Of a stretch of DNA of 46,295 bases, positions 35,937 to 44,856 are shown piece after piece. Numbering within the stretch: position 1 is the first letter of the stretch; the number at the start of each line of letters is the position of its first letter. The notes under the pieces are model-generated. The model did not search any database and was not told the DNA's origin. It saw only the letters and a list, made by a program, of their open reading frames with translations. Made by a program: the position numbers and the translations under genes. The DNA is from Actinomycetales bacterium. GTDB lineage: Bacteria > Actinomycetota > Actinomycetes > Actinomycetales > Kineosporiaceae. The stretch is taken from contig JAAYAH010000105.1 of NCBI GenBank assembly GCA_012719445.1, positions 1 through 46,295 of the forward strand, in the 5' to 3' direction.

Positions 35937-36482
35937 GCCGTGCCGGAGACCGTTCCGGGCCGCGACGACCAGAGCCGTCGCGATGGCGGCGACCCCCTCG
36001 TCCCGGCCGGTGAGGCCGAGCCCGTCGGCCGTGGTGGCCGAGACGGTGACCGGACACCCGCACGCGGCCGAAAGGGTCGCCTCCGCCTCGCCCCGGCGCG
36101 GCCCCAGTTTCGGCCGGTTTCCGATCACCTGGACGGCGACGTTCCCGACCTCGAACCCCGCGTCCCGCACCCGCCGGACCGTCTCGGCCAGCAGCGCGGT
36201 TCCCGAGGCCCCCGCCCAGGCGGGATCCGCCGTCCCGAACTGGCAGCCGATGTCCCCCAGCCCCGCGGCGGACAACAGCGCGTCGCAGCAGGCGTGTGCC
36301 GCGACGTCCGCGTCGGAGTGACCGGACAGCCCGACCTGCCCCGGCCAGTCGAGCCCGGCGAGGCGCATCGGCCGGTCGGAGCCGGGCGGCGCGAACGCGT
36401 GCACGTCCACCCCGATCCCGGTCCTCGGCAGGGCGGGTGTCCCCTCCCGGCACTCTCCCGTGGTGCCCCCCGCTCCGTTCAC
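35922..36482 (-). CDS. ispF: 2-C-methyl-D-erythritol 2,4-cyclodiphosphate synthase
   Basis: 186 residues. It makes the cyclodiphosphate in the MEP route to isoprenoids and acts as a homotrimer. Metal and substrate motifs are present: GVDVHAF (Asp26, His28), [11 protein letters not shown] (His63), GDIGCQF, and the CDP-binding [20 protein letters not shown]. One difference is that the usual DIGxxFP reads DIGCQFG here. GTG 36482 overlaps the adh stop by 4 bp (GTGA), leaving about 20 extra N-terminal residues before the conserved core. The stop lies in an 11-bp tandem repeat that places TGA in all three frames. Confidence 0.93.
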   Translation of the reverse strand: MNGAGGTTGECREGTPALPRTGIGVDVHAFAPPGSDRPMRLAGLDWPGQVGLSGHSDADVAAHACCDALLSAAGLGDIGCQFGTADPAWAGASGTALLAETVRRVRDAGFEVGNVAVQVIGNRPKLGPRRGEAEATLSAACGCPVTVSATTADGLGLTGRDEGVAAIATALVVAARNGLRHGLTRT

Positions 36483-37516
36483 GGGATCACCTGGACCTTC
36501 CGCCCGACGCCGGCTCGCACCCGCTGCACGGCGGCCGGGTACTCGGCGAGCGGCAGCCGGTCGCTGATGAGCAGGTCGGGGTCGACGACACCGGCGACGA
36601 ACAGCTCGGCAGCCCGGTCGAAGCTGTGCAGGACGGCCAGCGAGCCCACGATCGTGATCTCGTGGCTGTACACCCGGTGCGGGGAGAACCGGGCCGTCGC
36701 CCCCTCGCCGGCCACCCCGAACTGCAGGAAGGTGCCGCCCTTGCCCACCCGGGTGATCCCGTCCTCGATGGCCTCGACGACCCCGGTGCAGTCGATGACC
36801 GCGTCCCAGCCCCGCGGCCGGTCGAGCTGCGCCGCGTCGGTCACCGCCCCGGTGCAGCCGAGGACCCTGGCCGCCTCCAGCCGGGCCGGGTTGACGTCGA
36901 CGACGTCGACGCTCACCGCTCCCGCCCGCATCGCCAGAGCCGTCATGATCAGGCCCATGGTGCCGGCGCCGTAGACGAGGTAGTGCTCGGCCAGCGAGGA
37001 CCGCAGGACGTCGTACCCGCGGACGGCGCAGGACAGCGGCTCGACGAGAGCCGCGTCGGCGGTCCGGATGCCCTCCGGCAGCCGCACGCAGTTGGCTGCC
37101 GGGACGGCCACGTACTCCGCGGCGGCGCCCGCGACGCTCACCCCCACGGCGTTCCAGCGCTCGCAGAAGGTGAACCGACCCCGGCGGCAGTAGTGGCAGT
37201 CGCCGCACGGCAGCGAGGGGTCGACGGCGACCTGATCACCGACGGCGGGCCGCAGCCCGCGGCGTCCCCCGGACCCTGAGCCGCCGGCCGGATCCCCTGA
37301 GCCGACCTCCGACCCGACGGCGACCACCTCGCCCGCGAACTCGTGCCCCGGCACGATCGGCAGCGCCGGGGCGAACTCCCCGTCGAGGATGTGCAGGTCG
37401 GTGCCGCAGATCCCGCACCCGGAGACGGCGACGACCACCTCTCGCGGGCCGGGGACCGGATCGTCGACGGTCGTGACCTCGACCTCCCCCGGACCGGTGA
37501 TGACGGCTGCCCTCAT
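36479..37516 (-). CDS. Zinc-dependent alcohol/polyol dehydrogenase (MDR family)
   Basis: 345 residues. The catalytic zinc site is CGICGTDLH (Cys37) with GHEF (His58, Glu59). The structural zinc lobe is [15 protein letters not shown]. The cofactor fold shows [10 protein letters not shown]. It is closest in look to sorbitol/threonine dehydrogenase-like enzymes; the substrate is unknown. A Gly/Ser-rich loop (~72-90) is an insertion. ATG 37516 follows GAGGAGGG. It is the promoter-proximal gene of the adh-ispF pair, with 4-bp overlap, which is not part of the usual isp cluster. Confidence 0.9.
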   Translation of the reverse strand: MRAAVITGPGEVEVTTVDDPVPGPREVVVAVSGCGICGTDLHILDGEFAPALPIVPGHEFAGEVVAVGSEVGSGDPAGGSGSGGRRGLRPAVGDQVAVDPSLPCGDCHYCRRGRFTFCERWNAVGVSVAGAAAEYVAVPAANCVRLPEGIRTADAALVEPLSCAVRGYDVLRSSLAEHYLVYGAGTMGLIMTALAMRAGAVSVDVVDVNPARLEAARVLGCTGAVTDAAQLDRPRGWDAVIDCTGVVEAIEDGITRVGKGGTFLQFGVAGEGATARFSPHRVYSHEITIVGSLAVLHSFDRAAELFVAGVVDPDLLISDRLPLAEYPAAVQRVRAGVGRKVQVIP

Positions 37517-37692
37517 CGCACCCTCCTCGACACGACCGTGTTCCCGGTCACAAGTCTCCCCGCGGGGACCGGAACCGATCAGGCCGTCCCCGACCGGGAT
37601 CGACGGTACCCGCGACCCGGAGCACGTCCGGACGGCCTCCGCGATGACGTCCTCGGTGCTCGCCGGCACCCCCTTCCCTGCCCGTCACGCAG

Positions 37693-37732
37693 CCGGGAGG
37701 GCCCGTCGCCCACCGGCGACGGGCCCTCCCGG
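37693..37732. terminator. Perfect hairpin terminator downstream of the subtilase gene
   Basis: An 18-bp perfect stem: CCGGGAGGGCCCGTCGCC (37693-37710) with its complement at 37715-37732, and a 4-nt CACC loop. It begins 11 bp beyond the subtilase stop on the minus strand and separates it from the adh promoter region. Confidence 0.85.
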
Positions 37733-37742
37733 TCCGAAGAGA

Positions 37743-39260
37743 TCAGCTCACCGCCACCGCGTCGGTTGCGGAGGACCCGGCGAAGGACGAGTTGCCGGCG
37801 TAGGTGAGCTTCCAGGTGCCGCTGTTCCACACCTTCGTCTGGTAGAAGACGAACCCTGTCGAGGTGGTCGTCGTCCCCTTGAGCAGCCAGTTCGTGCTGC
37901 CGCTCTTCTTGAAGTAGACCCGGACGGTCCCGGTGACCCCCTTGGAGTCGAGGGTGGCGTCGGAGATCCGGCCCACGACCCGCACCGTGCCGCCGGCCTT
38001 CACCGGCTCGGGGGTCACGTCGACCTGGGTGCGAGTGGGCAGCCGCGGCGGGACGTAGACCAGCCGGTTCGGGGAGCCCTTCCGATCGCCGACCTTGCCG
38101 GTGGTGGCCAGGCGGACGACGGCCTGCTGGGCGTACTCCGCGCTGACCGAGGTGTGCTTCGAGAGGTAGACCGCCACCGCACCGGCGACGTGCGGGGACG
38201 CCATCGACGTCCCGGAGATCGTGTTCGTCGCGGTGTTGGAGGTGTTCCACGCGGACTTGATCAGAGCGCCGGGGGCGAACAGGTCGACCGCGGAGCCGTA
38301 GTTGCTGAAGTCGGACCGGGTGTCGCTCACCGGATTGGACGAGCTGTACCGGTTCCCGACCGAGCCGACGGTCAGCGCCTGCTGGGTGTCGGCCGGCGAG
38401 TTCAGCCCGGCGTCGTGGCCCTCGTTCCCGGCCGCGACGACCATGGCGACGCCCTTGTCCACCGCGTTGGTCACCGCGAGGTTGAGCGGCGCGTAGTAGG
38501 AGCCGCCGAGGCTCATGTTGGCGACCGCCGGCTTCTTGGCGTGGGCTGCGACCCAGTCGACCCCGGCGATGACCCCGGACGTGCTGCCGCTGCCGGAGTC
38601 GTCGAGCACGCGCACCGCGACGAGCTTGACCGACTTGGCGACGCCGTAGGTCTTGCCGCCGATGGTCCCGGCGACGTGGGTGCCGTGCCCGTTGCCGTCC
38701 TGCCCGTTCCGGCCGTCGCCGATGGCGTCGTAGCCGACCGACGCCCTGCCGCCGAACTCCGAGTGCGAGGTCCGGATCCCGGTGTCGATGACGTAGGCGT
38801 GCACGTTGGAGGCGCTGCTCGAGTACTGGTACTTCTGGTTCACCCCGGTGCGCTGGTCGATCCGGTCGAGGCCCCAGAAGGTGTTCGGGGGTGCCGGCAC
38901 GGGCTGGGTGACGACGTTCGCCTTCATCACCCCGTCGGCCCACACGCTGCGCACCTGCGGGTCGGCCGCGATGCGCTCGGCCTGCTTGACCGAGCCGCGG
39001 AAGGCGAACCCCTTGAGGGCGGTGGTATAGGCGAAGGTGAGCTTCACCCCGGTCCTGCCGACGAGGTCCCTGGTCTCCGCGGCCGGGTCGACCCCCGGCT
39101 TGAACGTGACGACGTAGGAGCCCGACACCACGGCTCCCCGTGGCTGCATGATCTGGACCTCGGCTGCACCGGCCGAGGCCGCCGTCATCCCGGTGAGGGC
39201 GGCGAGGACCGAGAGTGCGAAGGCCGTCCGCCTGCGGACGGACACGCGCGACGTGGTCAC
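37743..39260 (-). CDS. Secreted subtilisin-like serine protease (S8)
   Basis: 505 residues. A Sec-type signal peptide (~1-33, ending in SAGAA) is followed by an inhibitor-I9 propeptide (~45-110, [11 protein letters not shown]). The S8 domain (~130-385) has the catalytic triad Asp159 (VIDTG), His192 (GHGTHVAGT) and Ser352 ([11 protein letters not shown]). After it comes a ~100-residue Ig-like beta domain ([24 protein letters not shown]...). It is exported, self-processed and active outside the cell. GTG 39260 has AAAGGAT upstream. The domain order resembles aqualysin/proteinase K-type enzymes plus an adhesion-like tail. It is monocistronic between two hairpins. Confidence 0.95.
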   Translation of the reverse strand: MTTSRVSVRRRTAFALSVLAALTGMTAASAGAAEVQIMQPRGAVVSGSYVVTFKPGVDPAAETRDLVGRTGVKLTFAYTTALKGFAFRGSVKQAERIAADPQVRSVWADGVMKANVVTQPVPAPPNTFWGLDRIDQRTGVNQKYQYSSSASNVHAYVIDTGIRTSHSEFGGRASVGYDAIGDGRNGQDGNGHGTHVAGTIGGKTYGVAKSVKLVAVRVLDDSGSGSTSGVIAGVDWVAAHAKKPAVANMSLGGSYYAPLNLAVTNAVDKGVAMVVAAGNEGHDAGLNSPADTQQALTVGSVGNRYSSSNPVSDTRSDFSNYGSAVDLFAPGALIKSAWNTSNTATNTISGTSMASPHVAGAVAVYLSKHTSVSAEYAQQAVVRLATTGKVGDRKGSPNRLVYVPPRLPTRTQVDVTPEPVKAGGTVRVVGRISDATLDSKGVTGTVRVYFKKSGSTNWLLKGTTTTSTGFVFYQTKVWNSGTWKLTYAGNSSFAGSSATDAVAVS

Positions 39261-39460
39261 CCGATGATCCTTTCGATGGGGGTCAGGGCGGGGAACCGCC
39301 CTGGAACGATCCCCGGCGGTTCGACGCCCGTGACCGTAGGAGGCGTCGGCGACCACCCGCCCACGTCCTTCGGGGGTGGTCCACCATTCGGCGGCCCCGA
39401 CTCCGTCTTTCGGCGCAACGGTCTCCGGACGCCACCGGTCGGCCGATGTCGCCCTCGACG

Positions 39461-39498
39461 GGCGGGGCCGGGAACCGCCGACGGTTCCCGGCCCCGCC
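39461..39498. terminator. Perfect hairpin terminator downstream of the HAF-repeat gene
   Basis: A 17-bp perfect stem: GGCGGGGCCGGGAACCG (39461-39477) with its complement at 39482-39498, and a 4-nt loop. It lies 52 bp beyond the HAF gene stop on the minus strand and isolates it from the subtilase gene. Confidence 0.8.
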
Positions 39499-39549
39499 GT
39501 CCTCACCCGTCGACCGGCACCGGGGAGGCGATGCCCCGGTGCCGAGGGG

Positions 39550-41226
39550 TCAGCCCTTCCGCCAGACCACGGGAACGGTCGCCAGCCTCCCGCTCAGCCG
39601 GACGGTGCCGATGACGTCCCCGCGCTCGTTCATGGCCGTCGGGTTGCTGGTGTCGCAGGTGGTGACCCCGCCGAGGTCCGTCGGCGGGCCGTCTCCGTCC
39701 CAGATCACCCCGTGCTGGGCGATGCCGAGGGTCACGCTGCCGAGGACGGCACCGGCGTTGTTGACGGCCCGCGCGCTCCCTGACGTCGCACCGGCCGGGA
39801 GGGCGAGCACGGTGAGGGTGCCCGCGGCGTCCCACCGGAGAACCTGGGAGGTTCCGCTCCATCGGGTACCCACGACGGTCCCGGTGTCGTTGATGTCCTC
39901 CGGGTGGGCGGTCTCCCCCTCCGGCATCGGCAGCAGCCGCACCCCGGTGCGGACGGACCAGGTGAGGGCGGGTGAGGACCCGGTCACGGTCCCCCGGTTG
40001 TTGAGTGCCGCCACCGAGAAGTACCCGAGCTGCGGGTCCACGGTGATCCGGTGCGCCCTCCCCCGGCTGTCCCACAGCACCCGGGTGGAGGCGACGACGT
40101 CGGTGTCGGACGGCCCGGTGATGCTGCCGACGACCATGCCGGCCTCGTTGCTCTGGGAGGCGCGGCTGCTCGTGCCCCCGGCGAGATCCAGCACCCTGAT
40201 CCTGCCCCTCGGGTTCCAGGCCACGGCCCTGTTCCGGCCCGCCGCGTCGGTGGCGTTGCCGAGGACCGTCCCGTCCCGGGCGATCCCGATCGCCGTGCTC
40301 CCGGTCCCGCCCGGCAGGGTGCCGAGGTCGGTGATCTGCCCGCCGGGGCTCCAGGTGACAGCGTGGGTCTCGGTCGATGCGACGTACGCGCTGCCGGCGA
40401 TCACTCCCCTGTCGTTGATGTCGCTCGCCCAGCTCCCGGTGCCCTCGGGCAGGCCGCCGAGGTCGGTGACGACCCCGGTGCGGTCCCACCTCAGCGCGTG
40501 CCGTTGGCCGGCCGGGGTGAGGGCGGACCCGATGACGACACCCGAGTTGCCGATCGCCGTCACCTGCGGCTGCAGGTACCCCTCGGGAACGGCCAGCCGG
40601 GACATGGTCAGCCCGCCGGCCGGTGGCAGGGTGCAGGGCGACGGCGAGACCGTCCCGGTGCCCTCGGCGAGGGTGTTCACCGGTCCCGTCCAGCTGTTGC
40701 TGAACGGTGACCCACCGCCCCGGACGACGAAGTAGTACCAGGTCCCCGGGGTCAGTCCGGTCACAACGATGGTGCCGGAGCTCGCGCTCCCGTAGGCGGA
40801 TGCCACCCCCGGGCCGTTCGGCGCGGTGCCCACCACGACCTGCGTCGGGTCCGTCCTGCCGCAGACGGAGCCGTAGGAGGTGTAGGAGAAGGTCAGGCTG
40901 GTGCTGGTCGCCGAGACGAACTCCCCCCGCGGCGGCGCGGGATCGCAGTAGGTCCTCGTCGTCGTCGTGGTGCGGGTGGTGGTGCGGGTGGTCGTCCCCG
41001 GCTGTCCCGTGGCCGACGTCGTCGTGGCGACCGGGACCGTCGTGGTCGTGACGGCGGTGGGTCCGACCTCCGTCGTGGTGAGTGCTGTCGTGGTGAGCGT
41101 GTCCGCCGTAGTGGTCGCGGCGGTCACGCCGCCCACCCCGAGGAGCAGGGCCGACACCGTGACGACTCCGGTGAGGAGGCCGACGACGGTGCTCCGGGAC
41201 GTGCGGACGGTGCGTTGTGGCTTCAC
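39550..41226 (-). CDS. Secreted protein with fibronectin-like domain and HAF repeats
   Basis: 558 residues. A signal peptide (~12-38) leads into a Thr-rich stretch (40-95, TTT repeats, likely glycosylated or cell-wall spanning). Then comes an Fn3-like domain (~97-180, GLTPGTWYYFVV), followed by about seven repeats of ~45 residues of the HAF type (TDLGGLPEGTGSWASDINDRGVIAGS; TDLGTLPGGTGSTAIGIARDGTVLGN). These repeats form extracellular beta-propeller-like structures; the binding target is unknown. GTG 41226 follows AAGGGGG. Cys pairs (CDP...CGR, CTL, CDT) suggest disulfides. It is probably a surface or matrix protein and lies next to the secreted protease. Confidence 0.88.
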   Translation of the reverse strand: MKPQRTVRTSRSTVVGLLTGVVTVSALLLGVGGVTAATTTADTLTTTALTTTEVGPTAVTTTTVPVATTTSATGQPGTTTRTTTRTTTTTRTYCDPAPPRGEFVSATSTSLTFSYTSYGSVCGRTDPTQVVVGTAPNGPGVASAYGSASSGTIVVTGLTPGTWYYFVVRGGGSPFSNSWTGPVNTLAEGTGTVSPSPCTLPPAGGLTMSRLAVPEGYLQPQVTAIGNSGVVIGSALTPAGQRHALRWDRTGVVTDLGGLPEGTGSWASDINDRGVIAGSAYVASTETHAVTWSPGGQITDLGTLPGGTGSTAIGIARDGTVLGNATDAAGRNRAVAWNPRGRIRVLDLAGGTSSRASQSNEAGMVVGSITGPSDTDVVASTRVLWDSRGRAHRITVDPQLGYFSVAALNNRGTVTGSSPALTWSVRTGVRLLPMPEGETAHPEDINDTGTVVGTRWSGTSQVLRWDAAGTLTVLALPAGATSGSARAVNNAGAVLGSVTLGIAQHGVIWDGDGPPTDLGGVTTCDTSNPTAMNERGDVIGTVRLSGRLATVPVVWRKG

Positions 41227-41517
41227 GAGCGCCCCCTTGCTGATGGCGTGGAACGGGAACCGGCACCCGCGGTGATGAATGTCCCCGAACGGCCGTGACC
41301 GACCCATATCCGGCGGTCGACGCCGACCACCCCTTTTCCGGAATACCTCTCATCACCGGAGAATGGGCAGACAATAGCGGGCGAATACCGGCATCTGATC
41401 GTCCTGAAGACGGATTTCCGACAGACCGGAAAACGGTGTCCGTTGGGGCACACTTTCGTCCTGCCGCGCGCGGTCGGATCGCCGCCCGACGGGGGACCGC
41501 TCGCCTACCCTCGGGGA
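41227..41517. other. Divergent intergenic region, relatively AT-rich
   Basis: About 290 nt between the HAF gene (minus) and the cytidylyltransferase gene (plus). The stretch ~41325-41450 is clearly less GC-rich than its surroundings and contains several CCGGAA/TTCCGG-like words (41337-41343, 41432-41437). It probably holds both promoters. No gene or known RNA structure was recognised. Confidence 0.5.
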
Positions 41518-42279
41518 GTGCCCGCCGCCCCCGACGCCCCCGACGCCCCCGCAGGCTCCCGCCCTCGCGCCCTCCGGACCGCCTTCGTGGTCCTCGCCGG
41601 AGGGAGCGGGACGCGGGTCGGGGCGGACCGCAACAAGGTGTACCTGGAGCTCGCCGGCAGGCACGTGATCTCCTGGTCGTTCCACTGGGCCGCGGCTGTC
41701 CCCGAGATCACCACCAGGCTCCTGGTCACCCGGCCGGTCGACATGGACCTGGCGGCCGAGGTCCTGCCCCGGGAGGTGGACGATGCCGAGGTCACGGTCA
41801 TCGCGGGCGGAGCCACCCGACACGGTTCCGAGCGAGCCGCCCTCGACCACCTCGCGGACCGGATCCGGGCGGGCGACCTCGACCTCGTCGCCGTCCACGA
41901 CGGCGCCAGGCCCCTCGCCGGGCCGGCGCTGCTGCGGTCGCTGATCTCGACGGCGGGCGAGCACGGTGCCGCGATCCCCGCCCTGCCCGCACCCGGAGTG
42001 CACCCCGTCGCCCCGGACGGATCACCGGCACCCGCGGCCGGCACCCGCCTGGTCCGCGTGCAGACCCCGCAGGTGGCCCGGGCCCTGCCCCTGCTCGCGG
42101 CCTACGACGCCGCCGAGCGGGCCGGCTTCACCGGGACGGACACCGCGAGCACGCTGGAACGGTTCTCGGACCTTCCGGTGGTCGTGGTCCCCGGGTCACC
42201 GCTGAACCTCAAGGTCACCTATCCCGGGGACCTCGGCCTGGCCGCCGAGGTACTGCGCCGTCACCCCCGGCTGCTCTGA
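41518..42279 (+). CDS. IspD/TarI-family cytidylyltransferase
   Basis: 253 residues. The nucleotide loop LAGGSGTRVGADRNK keeps the catalytic Arg (~33) and Lys (~40). VHDGARPL (Asp128), VQTPQ (181-185) and NLKVTYPGDLGLAAEVL (Lys232) are the other family landmarks. The DTxK loop seen before VQTPQ in true IspD is replaced by an Ala/Pro-rich segment, so the substrate might be methylerythritol phosphate or a pentitol phosphate as in TarI. GTG 41518 is the start; ATG 41443 is in frame but the extra residues look non-coding. Its 3' end overlaps by 65 bp the 3' end of the opposite-strand ispD-like gene. Confidence 0.8.
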   Translation: MPAAPDAPDAPAGSRPRALRTAFVVLAGGSGTRVGADRNKVYLELAGRHVISWSFHWAAAVPEITTRLLVTRPVDMDLAAEVLPREVDDAEVTVIAGGATRHGSERAALDHLADRIRAGDLDLVAVHDGARPLAGPALLRSLISTAGEHGAAIPALPAPGVHPVAPDGSPAPAAGTRLVRVQTPQVARALPLLAAYDAAERAGFTGTDTASTLERFSDLPVVVVPGSPLNLKVTYPGDLGLAAEVLRRHPRLL

Positions 42280-43153
42280 GCCGGGAGTCCCTGCTCCGGT
42301 CCCGCTCCGGCCCGTCGTCGCCGACGGCGAGCACGGCCTCGGCCAGGGCGAGGTCCGCCACGGTGACGACGCGCACGTCGCCCGGAGGCTCGGGAACCGT
42401 CACCACCGGCTCCCCTGCCCGCAGCAGGAGGGACGGCAGCACGTCGAGCGTGGCCGCCGGGAGGGGACCCGCCTCCGCGGCCCCTGCCCCGGCGTTCCCG
42501 GCAGCCCCGATGGTCTCCTCGACCTCGGCCGCCCCGGTGACCGGCAGCACCCGCAGCAGCCGGTCCACCTGGTAGACCTGCGGCGAGCCGACGATCCCGT
42601 GCCGCTCCCGGTCCACGGTGCCGGTGATCCGGTCCCGCAGGTCGACCCGCTTGAGGGTGTCGGTGACCTCCCGGACCGGCAGGGCCGCCGCGGGCACGCC
42701 ACCACCGGCCCCGGCACCGGACCCGGCACCGTCGCGCCCGGCGGGCAGCGCGGCGACGACCCGACGCACCGCCGCGGGGGTGACCAGGGGGTGCTCCGGG
42801 GAGTGCACCACCACGAGATCGGGCAGCCGCCCGTCCGTCCCGGCGAGCGCAACGGCCACCGCCGCGGGCCCGGCCCGGACGACGCCCAGCACCCGGACGC
42901 CGACCCGGTGGTCGGTGGCTGTCCGACCGGTTGCCGGCAGGACGAGCCGCTCCACCCGGTCGGCCAGCCCGGCCGGCACGACGACCGTGATCGCGGTGAC
43001 GACCCCGGAGCCGGCGAGGGCCCGCACGGCGCGGCACACCAGGGGCACGCCGCCCAGTTCGTGCAGGCCGAGCGGGACGGGGAGCCCCGGGGTCGGGTCC
43101 ACCGGGACCAGGCCGAGGACCCCGCGCCCGGTGCCGGACGGTGAGGGGGTCAC
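42215..43153 (-). CDS. IspD-like protein lacking the nucleotide-binding signature
   Basis: 312 residues, placed where ispD normally lies downstream of carD. Homology shows in ALPVREVTDTLKRVDLRDRI..GTVDRERHGIVGSPQVYQVDRLL, matching the VTDTxKRVD...TVDR...TPQ block of IspD. However, the glycine-rich loop is replaced by VPVDPTPGLPVPLGLHELGG with no catalytic Arg or Lys, VHDAARP reads VHSPEHP, and the last KITxPEDL reads RVVTVADL. Catalysis by the usual mechanism is doubtful. GTG 43153 overlaps the upstream stop by 4 bp. The last ~25 residues are antisense to the other cytidylyltransferase gene and look unstructured. Confidence 0.75.
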   Translation of the reverse strand: MTPSPSGTGRGVLGLVPVDPTPGLPVPLGLHELGGVPLVCRAVRALAGSGVVTAITVVVPAGLADRVERLVLPATGRTATDHRVGVRVLGVVRAGPAAVAVALAGTDGRLPDLVVVHSPEHPLVTPAAVRRVVAALPAGRDGAGSGAGAGGGVPAAALPVREVTDTLKRVDLRDRITGTVDRERHGIVGSPQVYQVDRLLRVLPVTGAAEVEETIGAAGNAGAGAAEAGPLPAATLDVLPSLLLRAGEPVVTVPEPPGDVRVVTVADLALAEAVLAVGDDGPERDRSRDSRLRAAGGDGAVPRRPGRGPRDR

Positions 43154-44328
43154 CGGGGCGCCGGCAGGCCGCCCGGCCTCTCGGCCGGTTCCTGCCTCTC
43201 GTCGGCGCCCGCCCGCCCCGCGGAGCCCGGCCGGGAGGCCGCACCGGGCTTGGCGAACACCATCCGGCCGTTGGCCGTCGTCAGCACGCTGGTGACGGTG
43301 ACCTGCACGTCGGAGCCGATCCGATCGCGCGCCCTCTCCACGACGACCATCGTGCCGTCGTCCAGGTAGCCGACGGCCTGGCCGTGCTCCTTGCCCGGCC
43401 GGGTGAGGTGGACCCCGACGGAGTCCCCCGCACCGACCGGCGGACGCAGGGCGAGGGTCAGCGCGTGCAGGTTCATCACGTGACACCCGGCGAGCGCCGC
43501 GACCTTGGCCAGGTTGGTGTCCAGGGTGAGCAGCGCCGTCCCCCGGTCGAGGCACATCCGGACCAGCTTCGCGTCGACCTCGGGCACCTCGACGGCGCCG
43601 TCCGGGACGACCTCGACGTCGACGGCGGGCTCCCGGCGCAGGACGTCGAGGGTGTCCAGCCCGTGCCGTCCCTTCGCCCGGCGCAGGTCGTCCCCGGCGT
43701 CGGCGAGTCCCTGCAGTTCGGCGAGGACGGGCTCGGGCACGAGCAGCGGTCCGTGCAGGAAACCGGCCCGGACCACGGCGATGATCCGGCCGTCGATGGC
43801 GACCGAGGTGTCCAGCAACCGGGGCAGCGACGCCACGGGCGGCTGCGGCCGCCGCAACCCGGTCCGGGGTGCCAGCAGGGTCAGCAGGTGCTCCCTGCGG
43901 GCGAGCCCCAGCCGGTGGCCCAGCGTCCCGACCGTGATGCAGACGAAGAAGAACAGCGGGAGCGTCACCACCGGCTGACCGATGAGCAGCAGGGGCCAGG
44001 TCAGCCCCGCGGCCAGCAGCACGCCGAGCACGGCACCGATGAGACCCGCCAGCACCTGCTCCGCCGACCGGTCGGACAGGGATTGCTCCGCGCGGGCCAG
44101 GGTGCGCCCGGTGAGCCGGGCGATCACTCCACCCAGGACGTAGCCGATGGCGGCCCCGAGGATGATCCCCATGGCCGACGCGTCGATGACCCCGGCCATG
44201 TCCTGCTGGTCGGACAGCGCATCCGCGAGCTGGAAGCCGACCCCGGCGAAGAGGACGACGATGCAGAACCGGAGGACCTCGACCACACTGGCTGGCATCC
44301 CACCGTCACGTTGCGGCATGCCAGCCAT
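43150..44328 (-). CDS. PIN-TRAM domain membrane protein (YacL-like)
   Basis: 392 residues. Four membrane helices (~15-145) precede a PIN ribonuclease-like domain (~170-285; LLDTSVAIDGRI, EVDAKLVRMC, ALLTLDTNL supply the acidic residues) and a TRAM RNA-binding domain (~295-360; GVHLTRPGKEHGQAVGYLDDGTMVVVE), with a Pro/Gly/Arg-rich tail. The order matches Bacillus YacL, a membrane PIN-TRAM protein. It is a possible membrane-bound RNase. Several ATGs are possible (44328, 44319, 44298). It lies between carD and the ispD-like gene and is coupled to the latter by a GTGA overlap. Confidence 0.9.
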   Translation of the reverse strand: MAGMPQRDGGMPASVVEVLRFCIVVLFAGVGFQLADALSDQQDMAGVIDASAMGIILGAAIGYVLGGVIARLTGRTLARAEQSLSDRSAEQVLAGLIGAVLGVLLAAGLTWPLLLIGQPVVTLPLFFFVCITVGTLGHRLGLARREHLLTLLAPRTGLRRPQPPVASLPRLLDTSVAIDGRIIAVVRAGFLHGPLLVPEPVLAELQGLADAGDDLRRAKGRHGLDTLDVLRREPAVDVEVVPDGAVEVPEVDAKLVRMCLDRGTALLTLDTNLAKVAALAGCHVMNLHALTLALRPPVGAGDSVGVHLTRPGKEHGQAVGYLDDGTMVVVERARDRIGSDVQVTVTSVLTTANGRMVFAKPGAASRPGSAGRAGADERQEPAERPGGLPAPR

Positions 44329-44338
44329 CCTCGTCGAC

Positions 44339-44360
44339 GGAGGTCGGGATCCCGACCTCC
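44339..44360. terminator. 22-bp perfect palindrome between carD and the PIN-TRAM gene
   Basis: GGAGGTCGGGA followed directly by its reverse complement, 14 bp past the carD stop. It could fold into a hairpin that ends or attenuates carD transcription, or serve as a protein-binding palindrome. No T-run follows. Confidence 0.6.
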
Positions 44361-44373
44361 GCCACGCGGTGGA

Positions 44374-44856
44374 TCAGGAGGCGAGGACCTCGTCCAGGAT
44401 GGCCTCGGCCTTGTCCTCGTTGGTGTGCTCGGCGAGGGCCAGTTCGGACACGAGGATCTGACGCGCCTTGGCGAGCATCCGCTTCTCACCGGCGGACAGG
44501 CCGCGGTCCTGGTCACGCCGCCAGAGATCGCGGACGACCTCGGCGACCTTGATGACGTCCCCGGAGGCGAGCTTCTCCAGGTTGGCCTTGTACCTGCGGG
44601 ACCAGTTCGTGGGCTCCTCGGCGTACGGGGCGCGCAGCACCTCGAACACCCGGTCGAGCCCTTCCTGGCCAACGACGTCGCGAACACCGACCAGGTCGAC
44701 GTTCTCGGCGGGAACGCGTACCGTCAGATCACCCTGATCGACCTTGAGTACCAGGTAGAGCTTGTCCTCTCCCTTGATCGTTCGGGTCTCGATCGCTTCG
44801 ATGCGCGCAGCCCCGTGGTGGGGGTACACAACCGTTTCGCCGACCGTGAAAGCCAT
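44374..44856 (-). CDS. carD: RNA polymerase-binding transcription factor CarD
   Basis: 160 residues. The N-terminal Tudor-like RNA polymerase-interaction domain ([23 protein letters not shown]...) binds the beta subunit. The C-terminal helical domain ([33 protein letters not shown]...) binds DNA, and the Trp (~86) that wedges the promoter bubble is present. CarD stabilises open complexes, especially at rRNA promoters, and is essential in mycobacteria. Identity to M. tuberculosis CarD is very high over the whole length. ATG 44856 follows GGAAAGGGG. Confidence 0.98.
   Translation of the reverse strand: MAFTVGETVVYPHHGAARIEAIETRTIKGEDKLYLVLKVDQGDLTVRVPAENVDLVGVRDVVGQEGLDRVFEVLRAPYAEEPTNWSRRYKANLEKLASGDVIKVAEVVRDLWRRDQDRGLSAGEKRMLAKARQILVSELALAEHTNEDKAEAILDEVLAS

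Noticed and set aside
41325-41450. AT-richer patch considered as a riboswitch or horizontal insert
   Set aside because: No conserved aptamer motif could be recognised and it is short; a pair of divergent promoters is enough explanation.
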